Positions 9,579-21,816 of a stretch of DNA of 64,000 nucleotides are shown here, piece after piece. The notes beneath the pieces were generated by a model. The model searched no databases and had not been told where the DNA came from. It saw only the letters and a list, made by a program, of their open reading frames with translations. The DNA comes from Haematobia irritans (taxonomy: Eukaryota > Arthropoda > Insecta > Diptera > Muscidae). How positions within the stretch are numbered: position 1 is the stretch's first letter; every line of letters begins with the position of its first letter. The position numbers and the translations under genes are program-made. The stretch is taken from the NCBI RefSeq assembly GCF_050003625.1, contig NC_134398.1:83701983-83765982 (forward strand), in the 5' to 3' direction.

Positions 9579-10959
9579 CTTAATTTTCTTATATACAGAT
9601 GTGGGAAAAAGTGAGAGGCATCAGCCACATCGTATGCGATCTTTTCGATTAATCGAAATGTCGAAGTCGACTTTTTGTAATACACAAATTCCACTAAAGG
9701 ACTTTTGATCATTTTGGAAATTTGCAAAATCAAATTTTAAAGAAAAGGGTCGAAAATTCGACATATATATGTATACATACATACTCTGAATCTCTCTTAT
9801 TATATTTTGAAAAAGTCGAAAACTCAAAAAGTAAAGTTTTCCAAATTTTGATGAAAGCTGAACGATCGAAAAGTCGACTAATCAAATATAATTGTAAGAA
9901 GAAGAAAAAATAAAAGATTTTGCTGATGTTTTCTGTGGCTATCTATATTTTTCCTAATTTTATAGGCAAGAAACATAGAGACATTTTAATGTTTTACTTG
10001 CTAAGAACATATGGACCAAACTTTTTATAAACATTTTTAATACATTAATAAAAAAAAGTAAGCTTTTTCTAATGCAATTATGGGATATACATTTTACGCA
10101 TTTTAATATGTTTTGATATTATTAATAGCATGCGCAGCAACATTTTGCGTATGTGTAAAAATGCTCTCTTTGAGGCATGTAAAATTGCCTGCTTGTAGAA
10201 GCGAAACGTGCATGACTATCGGATCTTCTAGAAGCACTAATAGTTGCAGTGTAAATGGGAAGGCATCTAAGATTCCGCTGCTGGGAACAGTTCGACCCAA
10301 GTCCTTGCGAAATAACTTCACAATAGTAAAAGATTTCTTAGGAAACAGAATAAATTGTAAAGTAGCTTTTGAGCCCCCAAATAAATGCCGTGGAATAAAG
10401 ATGAGGATTCTATGTACTACTTTAAGCCCTTTCTTAAGCATGTAGAAGTAAAGAAATTCATATAAACCATAATTGTAAATCTGATTTATTATACTCAACA
10501 TACTACTATACCAAATCCCCAACACAAACATTTTGTCGCCATCCACGAAAAACATCCCCGATTTGGGGAAAAATCCCCAATACTGCAACAAAACTGGTCC
10601 GAACGGCGCACAGTGGTTCCAAATCGTTTTCTTTTTGGAAATAATTCTGCAACTTTTGAACGGATAAAGATATCAACATGATTTTTTTCTTTGTGTGACA
10701 GCTGAGGTGTTTTTCTCTAAGTTTGCAAGTTTGTGAGTTCCTATTGGGTCCACGGGTTGACCTGTAGGGTTTGAAAGTTGGTCACCTCAAGGGTATCAAA
10801 TTTTGTTTTAGATGTCAAATCCGCAATTGTGAACCGATTTCGATAATGACCCTTCAAAAAAAGTCGCGAGGGTGTGCGAATATATTTAATAGTTTGCGAG
10901 ATATGAGCCCCACAAATTATTTTTTTTTTTTTGCAAAATAGTTTTGTCTTGTTATTATT
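9579..10959. other. no gene; AT-rich, with second copy of a dispersed repeat
   Basis: Bases about 10285-10405 match 938-1015 (see the note for 961-2384). Opposed open frames of 110-162 codons overlap here but share no family resemblance and are probably chance translations of the repeat. Around 9630-9890 there are several short tcga-containing palindromes. Confidence 0.35.
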
Positions 10960-11187
10960 GGTTTTTTTTTTCCTTTAATCATTGTTGTTGTTTTTTATTT
11001 CAGCTCAAAACCATGCATTGACTAAACTAAAAGTGTAGCTTAACCAACAGAGGAAAAGAATGTTTGTCAAATTTATTTAGGCAAATCCCTATAGACTACA
11101 AGATGGTTGGATGGACGCACGTTTCGGAATTACCACATTCCTCATCAGCATCCTCTACTTGCAGCAAAACTATCAACCAATTATCAG
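10960..11187 (+). repeat. left part of a about 450-bp tandem repeat unit, split by a LINE
   Basis: Matches 16180-16400 almost base for base (catgcatt-actaaact, ccaacagaggaaaagaatgt, ggttggatggacgcac, cctcatcagcatcctctact) and stops at ccaattatcag, where the LINE begins. The unit resumes at 15961 with another ccaattatcag. Confidence 0.8.
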
Positions 11188-11244
11188 CAGCAATCCCACG
11201 GCGGCGGGTTCTGTGTACCGGATTGACCCGATGGACCCCATCCA

Positions 11245-11706
11245 TTGGTCAGCGGCTGCCACATCAGTGTACGTGTTGTTTCGTCCGTCTTTTTGTGTTG
11301 GAGAAGGTGCATCCCGGGGAGCCTTCTCCGTTTGCTGTTGGTCCGAGCCGGGATAGAGGAGAACCCCGGACCATGGTATTGTTCAGTCTGCCGAACCATG
11401 ATCCACCACCGTTCGGTTTCGGTCAGGTGTAACCGGTGCTTGGAGTGGATGCATTACCGGAACTGTTCCGGCTTAACATCGCTGCGGGAGTATAGTCACA
11501 CTGACTACGTGGCAGGATGCTGTGCCAGCGATAGCAGCAGTGGGTCGTCTGACTATGCGACCCCCCGACATCTCCCGTTCAACAATATTCTCCGCCGCAG
11601 CATCTTACACCCAATATTGTTGTTCCAGTTCCGGATAGTGCATCGTTTTTGCAATTTAATTGCAACGGGCTCCGAGGTAAGATTAGCGAAATCGTGGACT
11701 TTATGA
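11245..11706 (+). pseudogene. LINE leader: 2A-like motif followed by PHD-like zinc finger
   Basis: In this frame residues 26-43 read SLLRLLLVRAGIEENPGP (NPGP codons end at 11373), a leucine-rich run followed by G-I-E-E-N-P-G-P. This is one residue away from the DxExNPGP core of 2A ribosome-skipping peptides, which are known from several non-LTR elements. Immediately after comes a cysteine array, CSVC ... CNRCLEWMHYRNC, spaced like a PHD or similar zinc finger. The frame has no certain ATG context and then runs out of register; the true product continues in another frame from about 11640. It is the N-terminal part of the LINE polyprotein, damaged. Confidence 0.6.
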
Positions 11707-13205
11707 ATCGCAGCGATCCAGGAGACTAAGCTGAATTCCACCTGCAGCCTACGCCATTGTGATGGATACAATGTGCTTCGAAAGGATCGCACAAGAAGTG
11801 GAGGTGGTGGCCTGGCTTTCATAATACACCGTTCCGTGCAGTATAGACCTATCCCGCTTGTGCCAGACACTAGTGACCCGTATATGGAATGTATGGGGGT
11901 AGAAGTCAAGTCTGGGGCTGCCGAGATAGAGCTATACAATGTGTATATACCGCCGGTTGGTAGCTGTGCTCCAGGTTATTGCCCAAACATTGAGTGGCTA
12001 TTGTGCGGGCATAACCGATTGGTTCTAGGAGACTTTAATGCCCACCATGAACTTTGGCATTCACTCCTAGGTAATGGCCAGAGAGGCATAGCTTTGGCAG
12101 AGCAGATAGATGACTCCACATTTTGCACGGTGAACGAAGAGGCCCCCACGAGAATTATGGGTGACTGCAGCAGTTCGCCAGATTTATCTTTAGCGTCGCC
12201 TGGTCTGATAAATGACGTTTCCTGGCAACCCGTCATTTCATTGGGATCGGACCACCTCCCCATAATTCTCACCATTAACCGACCCTCCGATTTCATAACC
12301 TCTGAACGCCGGGCGTTTATCAATCAAAAGAAAGCCAACTGGGAAGGCTTCAGAGAATACACCGATCGCCGCTTCAGTGAGCTCCCGTCCCCCTCTCATG
12401 TTCATGTTGCCCAGAGGGCGTTCCGGGACATCATCAACGCAGCAGCCGCTCGCTTCACACCCGCTGGTCGAATTGCCCAAGTGAGGCCCAACTTCCCAGC
12501 CGAAGCGGCGGGACTCGCAGACGAGCGTGATGAACGCCGTCGTGCTAACCCTGCTGATCCTAGAATCAGAGAACTAAATCTAGAGATTAGTAAGATAGTC
12601 GACGAGCACAAGAGGAACACTTGGTTAGAGCACCTGAAGGAATGTAACTTAGGCACAGGGACTGGTAAATTGTGGTCAACAGTGAGAGCCCTCTCGAACC
12701 CCGCTACAAGGGATGATTGGATTTCAGTCACCTTTGGCGACGTGACTGTGACTGATCCGAAGAGATGCGCCAAATACTTCAACCGACTGTTTGTCGAGCA
12801 TCCCGAGAGTGATAGAGCGAAAAGGAGAGCCACTCGTCGCATACGTGGTCTCCGAGCCGACGACACACCACAATTTACCGCTGCCGAAGTTACCAATGTC
12901 ATCAACAGCGCGAAACCATCTAAGGCGCTGGGCCCCGTCGGAATTTCAATGCTAATGCTGAAGCATCTGGGAATACTGGGAGTTGAGTATCTGTCCAGAC
13001 TCCTCAATTTGTCCTTGGAATCACTCATTATAACCGATGTCTGGAAGGTGGGAAGAGTGATTCCACTACTGAAGCCAGGCAAAGATTCGAGTAAAGGTGA
13101 ATCGTACAGACCGATATCCCTTCTCTCGCCAGTAGCCAAGACACTTGAGGCACTACTCCTCCCCAGCCTTGTGGAGAATTTTCCAGCTGCCTACCATCAA
13201 CATGC
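11636..13205 (+). pseudogene. LINE endonuclease and N-terminal reverse transcriptase
   Basis: The endonuclease starts near 11650 (LQFNCNGLRGKISEIVDF), shifts frame near 11708 where a few residues are deleted, gives AAIQETKL (catalytic Glu), and is then open from 11773. Further motifs are LVLGDFNAHH (catalytic Asp/Asn), SLGSDHLPI (catalytic Asp-His), and the RT entry YRPISLLSPVAKTLE near codon 440. The reading is cut near 13195, just before the second RT block, by a DNA transposon; the last 26 codons of the open frame belong to that insert. This enzyme would nick target DNA and prime cDNA synthesis. It is non-functional here. Confidence 0.8.
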
Positions 13206-14436
13206 ATGCCTGTTCTGGGTCACACCGCATTGTGCACCACACTATACACTTTCTACACACCACACACAAAGTTAGTTGTTCTGAGTCACACGTGTGAACA
13301 CTTTTTTCGGACTTTTAATCGAAAAATGTGACAGCTGATTTTTTCTGCAAGCCATATTATTTGCAGGCAGAAATTATAAACAAAACATATTTTGTCGATA
13401 TAAACATAAAAAATTAAAAGTATGTGCGTAATTCAAAGCCATAAAATGCTTGCCGGATTTTTGTTAGCAGTGAATAATGTAAGGACAAGAGCAATTTATC
13501 AAGAACAAGGCGACAATTGCGTGATGCTTCAAATCTGTTTTGATTTGTTTTTTTCTATCCCTCCTCAATGTTACTCATGAACAAACGATCGCCGTGTCGT
13601 TCTCGTTTTTGTTTTTGACGGCGGAGGAGTTTTTATTTTGGTTTTGGTCAAACAGTTTTTAACATCCATACATTAACGGAAATTTAATTATAGTGGGCAT
13701 AATTAACTATTCTGTTAAGGTTTTTCTCATTTGTATTGCTTAAATATTTACAATAATATTGCAAACAAATGTTCTATCGTGGCGGCCTCCATGTGCAGAA
13801 AGATATTGGCGGCGTTAGTTTTTTTTTTTAATTTGCTCAGTGATTTGTGCACCAAGAACACTTTGCAGAATTGAAGATGCCATATTTTTCATGCAATAAA
13901 TTTGGTAAAATTCACTTTTCTTAGCCCATTGATTTTGTAAAAGTTATAATTTAATTACCTTATATTTTCAAAAAGACCTTTGGTTTGTTTAGGAAAGCGG
14001 ATAGTATTCACAAAAATCAAAGATAATTTTGCTTAAAACTTTTTTGTGTTAACTTTTAAAAATTGTGGCAACATTATACTTTCGAACACACTGAAAATCA
14101 GCTGATTAAAACAAACCCAAAATTTATACACCAATCAGAGGAAATTTCGGTTCAAATTTTAGATGGATTTTTAAAGTCGTGGTTTCTGCCATATATAAGT
14201 GACTTTCTCAATAAAATTTGCAAATATTTATAAAAAACATATTGAAGTTTCAGAATCTGTTATTTATTTGTTATAAAAACTTCTAACTTTGCATACGATG
14301 GCTGTACACTAAGCCTACACAAAAGAAATGTTCGTGTACATTTTTCAGGTCTACGACGGTGTATAGTGTTGGCCAGAACACCTTTTAAGTGTGACACCAC
14401 ACGAAAATTGTACATGTGTGTACCAGAACAGACACG
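13206..14436. mobile_element. non-autonomous TIR element interrupting the LINE RT
   Basis: Left end CTGTTCTGGGTCACAC and right end GTGTGTACCAGAACAG are inverted. Related gttctg(a/g)-cacac subterminal motifs recur inside both ends (13277, 14369). It sits between LINE codons that should be adjacent (a histidine-glutamine pair and the G-F-R of RT block 2). There is no transposase. The target duplication is blurred by later changes, so the superfamily is not assigned. Confidence 0.65.
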
Positions 14437-15893
14437 ATGGATTCCGTAAGGTACACAGTACGACGACGGCCTTACATGCCATTTCGACACATATCAATAG
14501 GGGACTTAACCAGACCAAGCCGTGTCATAGGACGGTCCTCGTGGCGCTTGACCTATCGAAAGCGTTCGATACAGTCAACCATGCCACATTATTCGAGGAC
14601 ATCGAGAACACGTCCCTACCGGCAGCGGCGAAGCCTTGGGTTCTTAATTATATGTGTGGACGCCAGTCGTACGTGGAATTCAGGGACAAGAAGTCAAAAC
14701 CCCGTAGAGTTAAACAGGGAGTTCCCCAGGGCGGGGTGATATCTCCGGCACTGTTTAACCTCTACCTGTCCTCGATTCCACCCCCTCCTGACGGCGTCGA
14801 GATTGTGTCTTATGCGGACGATTGCACAATCATGGCATCCGGGCCCATTGTTGATGACATTTGCGATCGATTAAATGTCTACCTCGCTGATCTTACCAGT
14901 TATTTCACTGCAAGAAATTTGAGGATATCTCCCACCAAATCCTCAGCCACACTTTTTACTACATGGACGGCGGAAGTACGTAGGCAGTTTAATGTCAGAG
15001 TCGATGGCGAAACAATTCCGACAACAAATTACCCCAAGATTCGCGGGGTCACATTCGACAGCCTTTATAAGTCGTCCGCCCATGCCACTGCAATTTGTGA
15101 TAAGCTCCGCGGTAGAAACAAGGTCCTCAAGTCGCTTGCCGGCAGCACTTGGGGTGCGGACAAAGAAACCTTGTTAACTACATATAAGGCAATTGGCCGG
15201 TCAGTGGTAAACTATGCAGCGCCAGTGTGGACACCTCAAACGAGCGATACGCAGAGGAATAACATACAGACCTGTCAGAACGCTGCCCTTAGAACCGCAA
15301 CAGGATGTCTCCGCAGTACACCCCTGGATCACCTTTATGCGGAGACCAAGATCATCCCAGTGCGTCGACACAACTACATGTTGTCAAAGCAGTACCTCTT
15401 GGGTTGCCATCGAAGTTGTCGTCCGAATCACCATCTTGTGGATAGACAACCACCACCCAGGAATGTAAGGGTTGATCTTCACCTTCTAGTGCCAGAGATC
15501 CAGCGTTACAAAAGAGAGCCTCTAGATCAGGCAGCATACCAGACAGGTCTGAACAGGATTCATGAGGATACTGTAGCTGAAGCGGTGAAAAGCTACAAGG
15601 TTAATCCTGTTCTCGGAGTCCGACCGCCGCCCATTGCACCGGAGGAGAGAGACCTCCCACGGCAGACAAGGGTAGTTTTGGCCCAACTAATATCAGTCAA
15701 GTGCAGCCGCCTCAATTCATACTTATCACTGATTGACAGCAGCGTAGCTGACGTGTGTCCCATATGTAATCAAGGGCCACATGACACTCGTCACCTTTTT
15801 GCTTGCCCAGCTAAGCCTACCCGTCTCACTACCAGATCACTCTGGACACACCCCATCCTTGTCGCAGAGTTCCTTGATCTGGCTACCAGCTGA
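14437..15893 (+). pseudogene. LINE reverse transcriptase, C-terminal two-thirds
   Basis: Open for about 485 codons after the insertion. In order: DGFRKVHST (RT block 2), LVALDLSKAFDTVNH (catalytic Asp), GVPQGGVISPALFNLYL, SYADDCTIM (catalytic YADD), and the thumb. At the C-terminus CPICNQGPHDTRHLFAC is a CCHC-like finger typical of Jockey-clade LINEs. The stop is 67 bp before the (CAA)n tail. All RT catalytic residues are present, so damage to this part is limited to the upstream break. It continues the pseudogene at 11636-13205. Confidence 0.85.
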
Positions 15894-15960
15894 ACTACAC
15901 AAGCATAGAACAAAATGGATGAACTACATTAAAAACTGTTACAACAACAACAACAACAAC

Positions 15961-16960
15961 AACCAATTATCAGAATAAATTCAGGCAGTTCACTAAACCC
16001 AAAAGTGAACCAAACTTGAACCTTCCGAAAAAAGGTTTTATATGATAGCCGGCTTATGCCGAAATAAATTCGTACAAACATATCTCTTTTCCCTTGCCAC
16101 CGTCAAATCATCGATTTGAGTGCAGTTGGCTGGGTTTATTTTGATTCTTTTTTTCATTCGTTTTGTTTTGTTATTGTTGTTTTTTCCTTTAATCATTGTT
16201 GTTGTTTTTGATTTCAGTTTAAAACCATGCATTCACTAAACTACAAGTGTAGATTAACCAACAGAGGAAAAGAATGTTTGTCAAATTTATTTGGGCAAAG
16301 CCCTATAGACTGCAAGATGGTTGGATGGACGCACCTTTCGGAATTACCACATTCCTCATCAGCATCCTCTACTTGCAGCAAAACTATCAACCAATTATCA
16401 GAATAAATGCAGGCAGTTCATTAAACCCAACAATGAACCACACTTGAACCTTCCGAAAAAAAAATTTTACATAATAGCCGGCTTATGCCGAAATAAATTC
16501 GTACAAACATATGTCTTTTCCTTTGCCTCCGTCAAATCATCGATTTGAGTGCAGTTGGTTGGGTTTATTCGTACAAACATATGTTTGTACGAATTTATTT
16601 CGGCATAAGCCAAAACTTGAACAAACCCAAACTTGAACCTTCCGAAAAAAGGTTTTACATGATAGCCGGCTTATGCCGAAATAAATTCGTACAAACATAT
16701 CTCTTTTCCTTTTGCCACCGTCAAATCATCGATTTGAGTGCAAATAAACATTATTTTCCTCTGTTGTTTAAGCTATACTTGTAGTTTCGTCAATGCATGG
16801 TTTTAAGCTGAAATCAAAAACAACAGCAATGATTAAAGGAAGAAGCAACAATAATAAAACAAAACGAATGAAAAAAAGAGGAAGCACGCTCAAAATAAAC
16901 CCAGCCAACTGCACTCAAGTCGATGATTTGACGGTGGCAAAGGAAAAGAGATATTTATTT
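15961..16960. repeat. tandem and inverted repeat complex
   Basis: Bases 15961-16190 complete the unit begun at 10960. A second direct unit runs about 16191-16560. A shorter direct piece (accttccgaaaaaaggtttt, then gccggcttatgccgaaataa) recurs at 16630-16740. Bases 16752-16955 are the reverse complement of about 16075-16270, ending with the rc of cttttcctttgccaccgtca. The structure could fold as a hairpin of about 200-bp arms. There is no coding content; the open frames are translations of the same repeat on alternate strands. Confidence 0.75.
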
Positions 16961-17159
16961 ATTCAGCTATGGTACGCCAGATTGAAGATAAATTCAATAA
17001 TACAATGTTTATAATTACGTTAAAGTTAAAAAAAAAATTAGGAACCAGAAAAAAATAAGTAAGGATTAAAATGTGACAATTACAACCAAAAAAAGAAGTT
17101 GAGAAGAAAAAAACTGGTGTACGTTGGCATAATAACGGAACAGTCACAAGCAGGAACAA
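16961..17159. other. short A-rich spacer, nothing recognised
   Basis: A-rich sequence between two repeats with no signal. Confidence 0.3.
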
Positions 17160-17540
17160 AACAAGTAAGTAAAGTCTAAAGTCGGGCGGGGCCGACTGTA
17201 TTATACCCTTCACCCCTATGTAGGCCAAAATTTGTGTTACCATCTCAACTACTTCACATTTGTTGGAAGCTATATAAAGGAGACAATTTTTTTACTTCTA
17301 CAAAATCTCTAGAATTAAAATTTAAATCGGACGGAAGATATATATGGGAGCCATATCTAACCGATTTCAACCAAATTTGGCACAATTACCAATACTACTA
17401 AACGTACTCCTTGTGCTAAATTTAAAGCAAATCACAGCAAAACCCTGGATTTTGACGCCATATAAGTTCAAATCGGACGAAAGGTATATAAGGTAGCTAT
17501 ATCTAAATCTGAATCGATTTTGACCATATTTAGCACATAC

Positions 17541-17640
17541 NNNNNNNNNNNNNNNNNNNNNNNNNNNNNNNNNNNNNNNNNNNNNNNNNNNNNNNNNNNN
17601 NNNNNNNNNNNNNNNNNNNNNNNNNNNNNNNNNNNNNNNN
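17541..17640. other. assembly gap, 100 N
   Basis: Exactly 100 undetermined bases at the edge of the (AT)n tract. The round number suggests a placeholder of unknown true size. Confidence 0.97.
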
Positions 17641-18930
<1,290 letters not shown>

Positions 18931-18933
18931 TTA

Positions 18934-19200
18934 TGCGCTTTACAGACTATCAGTTATTCCGAACGGAATGTCAATGTTTGTAAAGCGGACCTTAGACGGT
19001 CGGATAAACACTACGACAGAGGTTCGCCTATTCGTTGTGTGTTCGTTCAAGTTTTACCCTCACACTGCACGAACAATTATGATAACAACATGAAGAAATA
19101 AGAAGAAGCATAAACACAAACAATGAAGAAGGACGAAAAATATGGGATATGTTCGACACGAGCACTGTCGTCCGGAATAACTGATAGTCTGTAAAGCGCA
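18934..19200. mobile_element. MITE A, 267 bp, 28-bp perfect TIRs, TTA duplication
   Basis: TGCGCTTTACAGACTATCAG plus TTATTCCG at the left is repeated in exact reverse complement at the right, and both ends are flanked by TTA (18931-18933, 19201-19203). A 3-bp TTA duplication fits PIF/Harbinger-type insertion, but the TIR does not itself name a family. There is no open frame. A half copy lies at 51554. Confidence 0.8.
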
Positions 19201-19234
19201 TTAGAGAAAACCAATTTTAGAGCTTACGTTACGT

Positions 19235-21267
19235 CCCAATAAACACAAACGTTTGAAAAATACTAAAATTCAATAATTTTTCAAACATTTTTTCAAAGGA
19301 TTAGTGTAATATTCAAGTTGAGAAATTGTTGAGAAAATCGCGTTCTCAACAAAAAACAGACATTACCCTCAAGGCCGGTATGCACCTCTAACGAAAAATT
19401 TCATTCCCATAAGAAATGCATTGCTATTTATGCTAACGAAATTTTCGGTAGCGTTCAATTTCGTAAGCTGGTACGCACCTCTAATGAAAATAACAGGGTT
19501 GTCAAAAGCATATTTTGGCAGCAAACATTTAATTTATTACAATCATTGTGTGCGTAAAAGTTTTAAAAGGTCTGTAAATAATAAACAATTTATTTGAGGA
19601 ATATTTGGAACATATATTAACAATTTTTAAAAGTGATTAGCTGGTTTAAAATTTGTGTACACAGCCCTGTTTTTTTTGTTGTAGACTTAAATAAATTTTT
19701 GCTACCGAAAATTTCGCTAGAGGTGCATACCGGCCTTCAACAGTAAAATTCAACACAATAGCAATAATTTCTCAATTGTAATCCTCAAATTGAAATGCAT
19801 CGCTACTCGATAATTTCTCAAACAGTTTTCAATGTGATAAAAATAAAAAATTAGCATTGTTGCGAATACTTTCAAACCACAATTTGTATGAAAGTCAATC
19901 CTAGTTCTATCTTAAAGTCAATACTAAATTTCTAGAGATTTTGTAAATTTTATTATTTTTTTTCGTTAACAAATATAATAATCTTAAAAATAACATTAAT
20001 AATATATAAAAATAATAATATAATACCAATCAAAATGTAATTATCTTATTAAACGTATTAATAAATACAACTATGAATACAACTTTAAATATCTTAAACA
20101 TTTTTACATGTATAATTCCATTTCCTCCATAATCTTGGTGTCAAATAACTATTAATTAATATGCTGGCAATTTGAAATAATTACTGTCGAGGAACTTGCT
20201 GGCTTGTGTATTAGAATAGATTCCAGCAAGAGGAAATCACAAAATATCAAACTGATGACGGGATGTAAATTGATGTAATGCACATTTTCATCCAGAAGTT
20301 CTTGATATAGGAATTGTTGCACTTTGTTTTAATTGGTTGCACCTTGTAAGTTTTCTGAAAACTTTTCTTTGTTGTTCCCTTCATCGGTTTTTCATCGGCC
20401 AACATCTTCCAAGAATATACCATCCAATGATTTTAGTTTTCTGCAAAACAATCGAGTTTTGTGATTTCCATTATGTTTTCATTTCACTTTTTATTTTGAC
20501 TTACCAATTTGTATTTCTTCCAACTGACCACGTACTTCGTGATTTCCTCAAGAACGTTGGTGTTACAAAATTGTTGTTATTAAAATACTGGCAATTTTAA
20601 GGAACTTGATGACCAGATAATTGGGATAAATTTCCAGCAATTTCAATTCACAAAATAACAAATTAAACCGATGATGCGATGTAAATTAAACTATCGATGT
20701 GATGTGAATTATCATCCAGTAGTTGTTGAAATGGAAAAGAATAAATACCAAGTTTTTTTGGTTGCACTTTGATTTATGGAAACTTTCTCTTCTCAATAAG
20801 TCACTATCATTTTTCATCGGCCAGCCTCTTAATGTGCCCAAGAATCAGCATCCAAATATTTTAGTTGTCTGCAAAGAGATTTGATTTTAGTGACTTCCTT
20901 AAAGTTTTCATTTCGTGTTTTAGTTTTACTTACCAATTATTATAAGCAATTTCAATTGATTATTAAAAATTTTCCACATTTTTTTATTTCTTCCACGAAC
21001 TTTGTTGTCCAAAGTAGTATTGAAAACCATGTGGTTTTTTCGTTGCATTTCAGGGTAGTGTTTTGTCAAAGTTTTCTCCAATTATCTTCAACACATTTTC
21101 AAAGTTTTCGTCAACATTTTGCCAAATTGGTTGTAATTCGCAAACAATTTGAAGATGTATTGAAGATGAGCTGTTTCAAGTCAAGTTGAATTTATGTTGA
21201 AAATTATATTTACCCTCAAACTGAAAAGGTGTTGCATTTGAAAAACGCTCATTCTGTGTTTATTGGG
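19235..21267. mobile_element. 2.0-kb non-autonomous element with CCCAATAAACACA inverted ends
   Basis: CCCAATAAACACA at 19235 and TGTGTTTATTGGG at 21255 are inverted. Inside, a block of about 500 bp occurs twice in diverged form (near 20190-20560 and 20600-21000: tgctggc-tttgaaataa, ttccagcaag-aaatcacaaaata, gatg-gatgtaaatt, catccag-agttcttga, ttttcatcggcca). No transposase is seen; short frames at 20337-20600 and 20881-21189 are the two copies of this block. MITE B is nested in its left part. A target duplication was not found. Confidence 0.6.
19371..19737. mobile_element. MITE B copy 1, 367 bp, nested
   Basis: The ends are AAGGCCGGTATGCACCTCTA and its inverse, and the whole matches 42594-42949 in opposite orientation, including subterminal gaaattttcggtagc. 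The empty target is not available, and the duplication is ambiguous because the ends are themselves AAGG...CCTT. Confidence 0.85.
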
Positions 21268-21453
21268 GTCTTCGTTCGCATTGACTTTCGTTTCGATTTT
21301 CGTTTAGACACCCCTTAGAGAAACCAAAATCAGCTGTTTTTCGTTTTGTACGCGAACGAAGACAAGAATTCGGATAGCAGAAATAGGCTGTAAATAAATT
21401 TACGCCATACTGTATTTCATCTGATGGAAAGAATCAAAATTCTGCTAATTATC
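21268..21453. other. short spacer, nothing recognised
   Basis: Anonymous sequence between the TIR element and the LINE. Confidence 0.3.
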
Positions 21454-21816
21454 ATGGTTAAAATCTGTCAATATAACATTTAATCATTTAATAAGAATAA
21501 AAACTCTCTTGAATTTTATCTCAACAACTATAGTTTTGATATTGTTGTTCTTTCTGAAATCTTTGCTGAATATGCAGAGTGCAGAAACAAATTAATCAAT
21601 TTCAATTTTTCAAATTCTCAATAGTAACAAATGCTTCTGATTTGGATATTGTCATTGTGAAAACTAAAAATCTACGGAAAATCTTGCGACTGCATCGGTA
21701 TACTTTCCTCCATATTTGGCTCTTGATATCTTTGCAGCGGAGGTTGGGAAACTCTGTCTGTTTCTGGATAGTCAAGAAAATCCAGTTTTGATGGGGGATT
21801 TTAATGCCGGGGTGAT

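Larger units (their letters stand above)
11188..15960 (+). mobile_element. Jockey-type LINE with 14-bp target duplication and (CAA)n tail
   Basis: Flanked by caaccaattatcag at 11174-11187 and 15960-15973. The uninterrupted site occurs in the neighbouring repeat unit at about 16387-16400. It begins directly with the 5' region and ends in (CAA)n (15941-15960), so it looks full length at about 3.5 kb once the 1.2-kb insert at 13.2-14.4 kb is discounted. It encodes a zinc-finger leader with a 2A-like motif, an apurinic-type endonuclease and an RT. Frameshifts plus the insertion make it inactive. Confidence 0.85.

Noticed and set aside
10103..10591. 162-codon minus-strand frame and opposing 110-codon frame
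   Set aside because: Overlap on opposite strands within a dispersed repeat shared with 938-1015; no recognisable domain.
12402..13139. 245-codon minus-strand frame
   Set aside because: Antisense shadow of the LINE endonuclease/RT, which has the real motifs.
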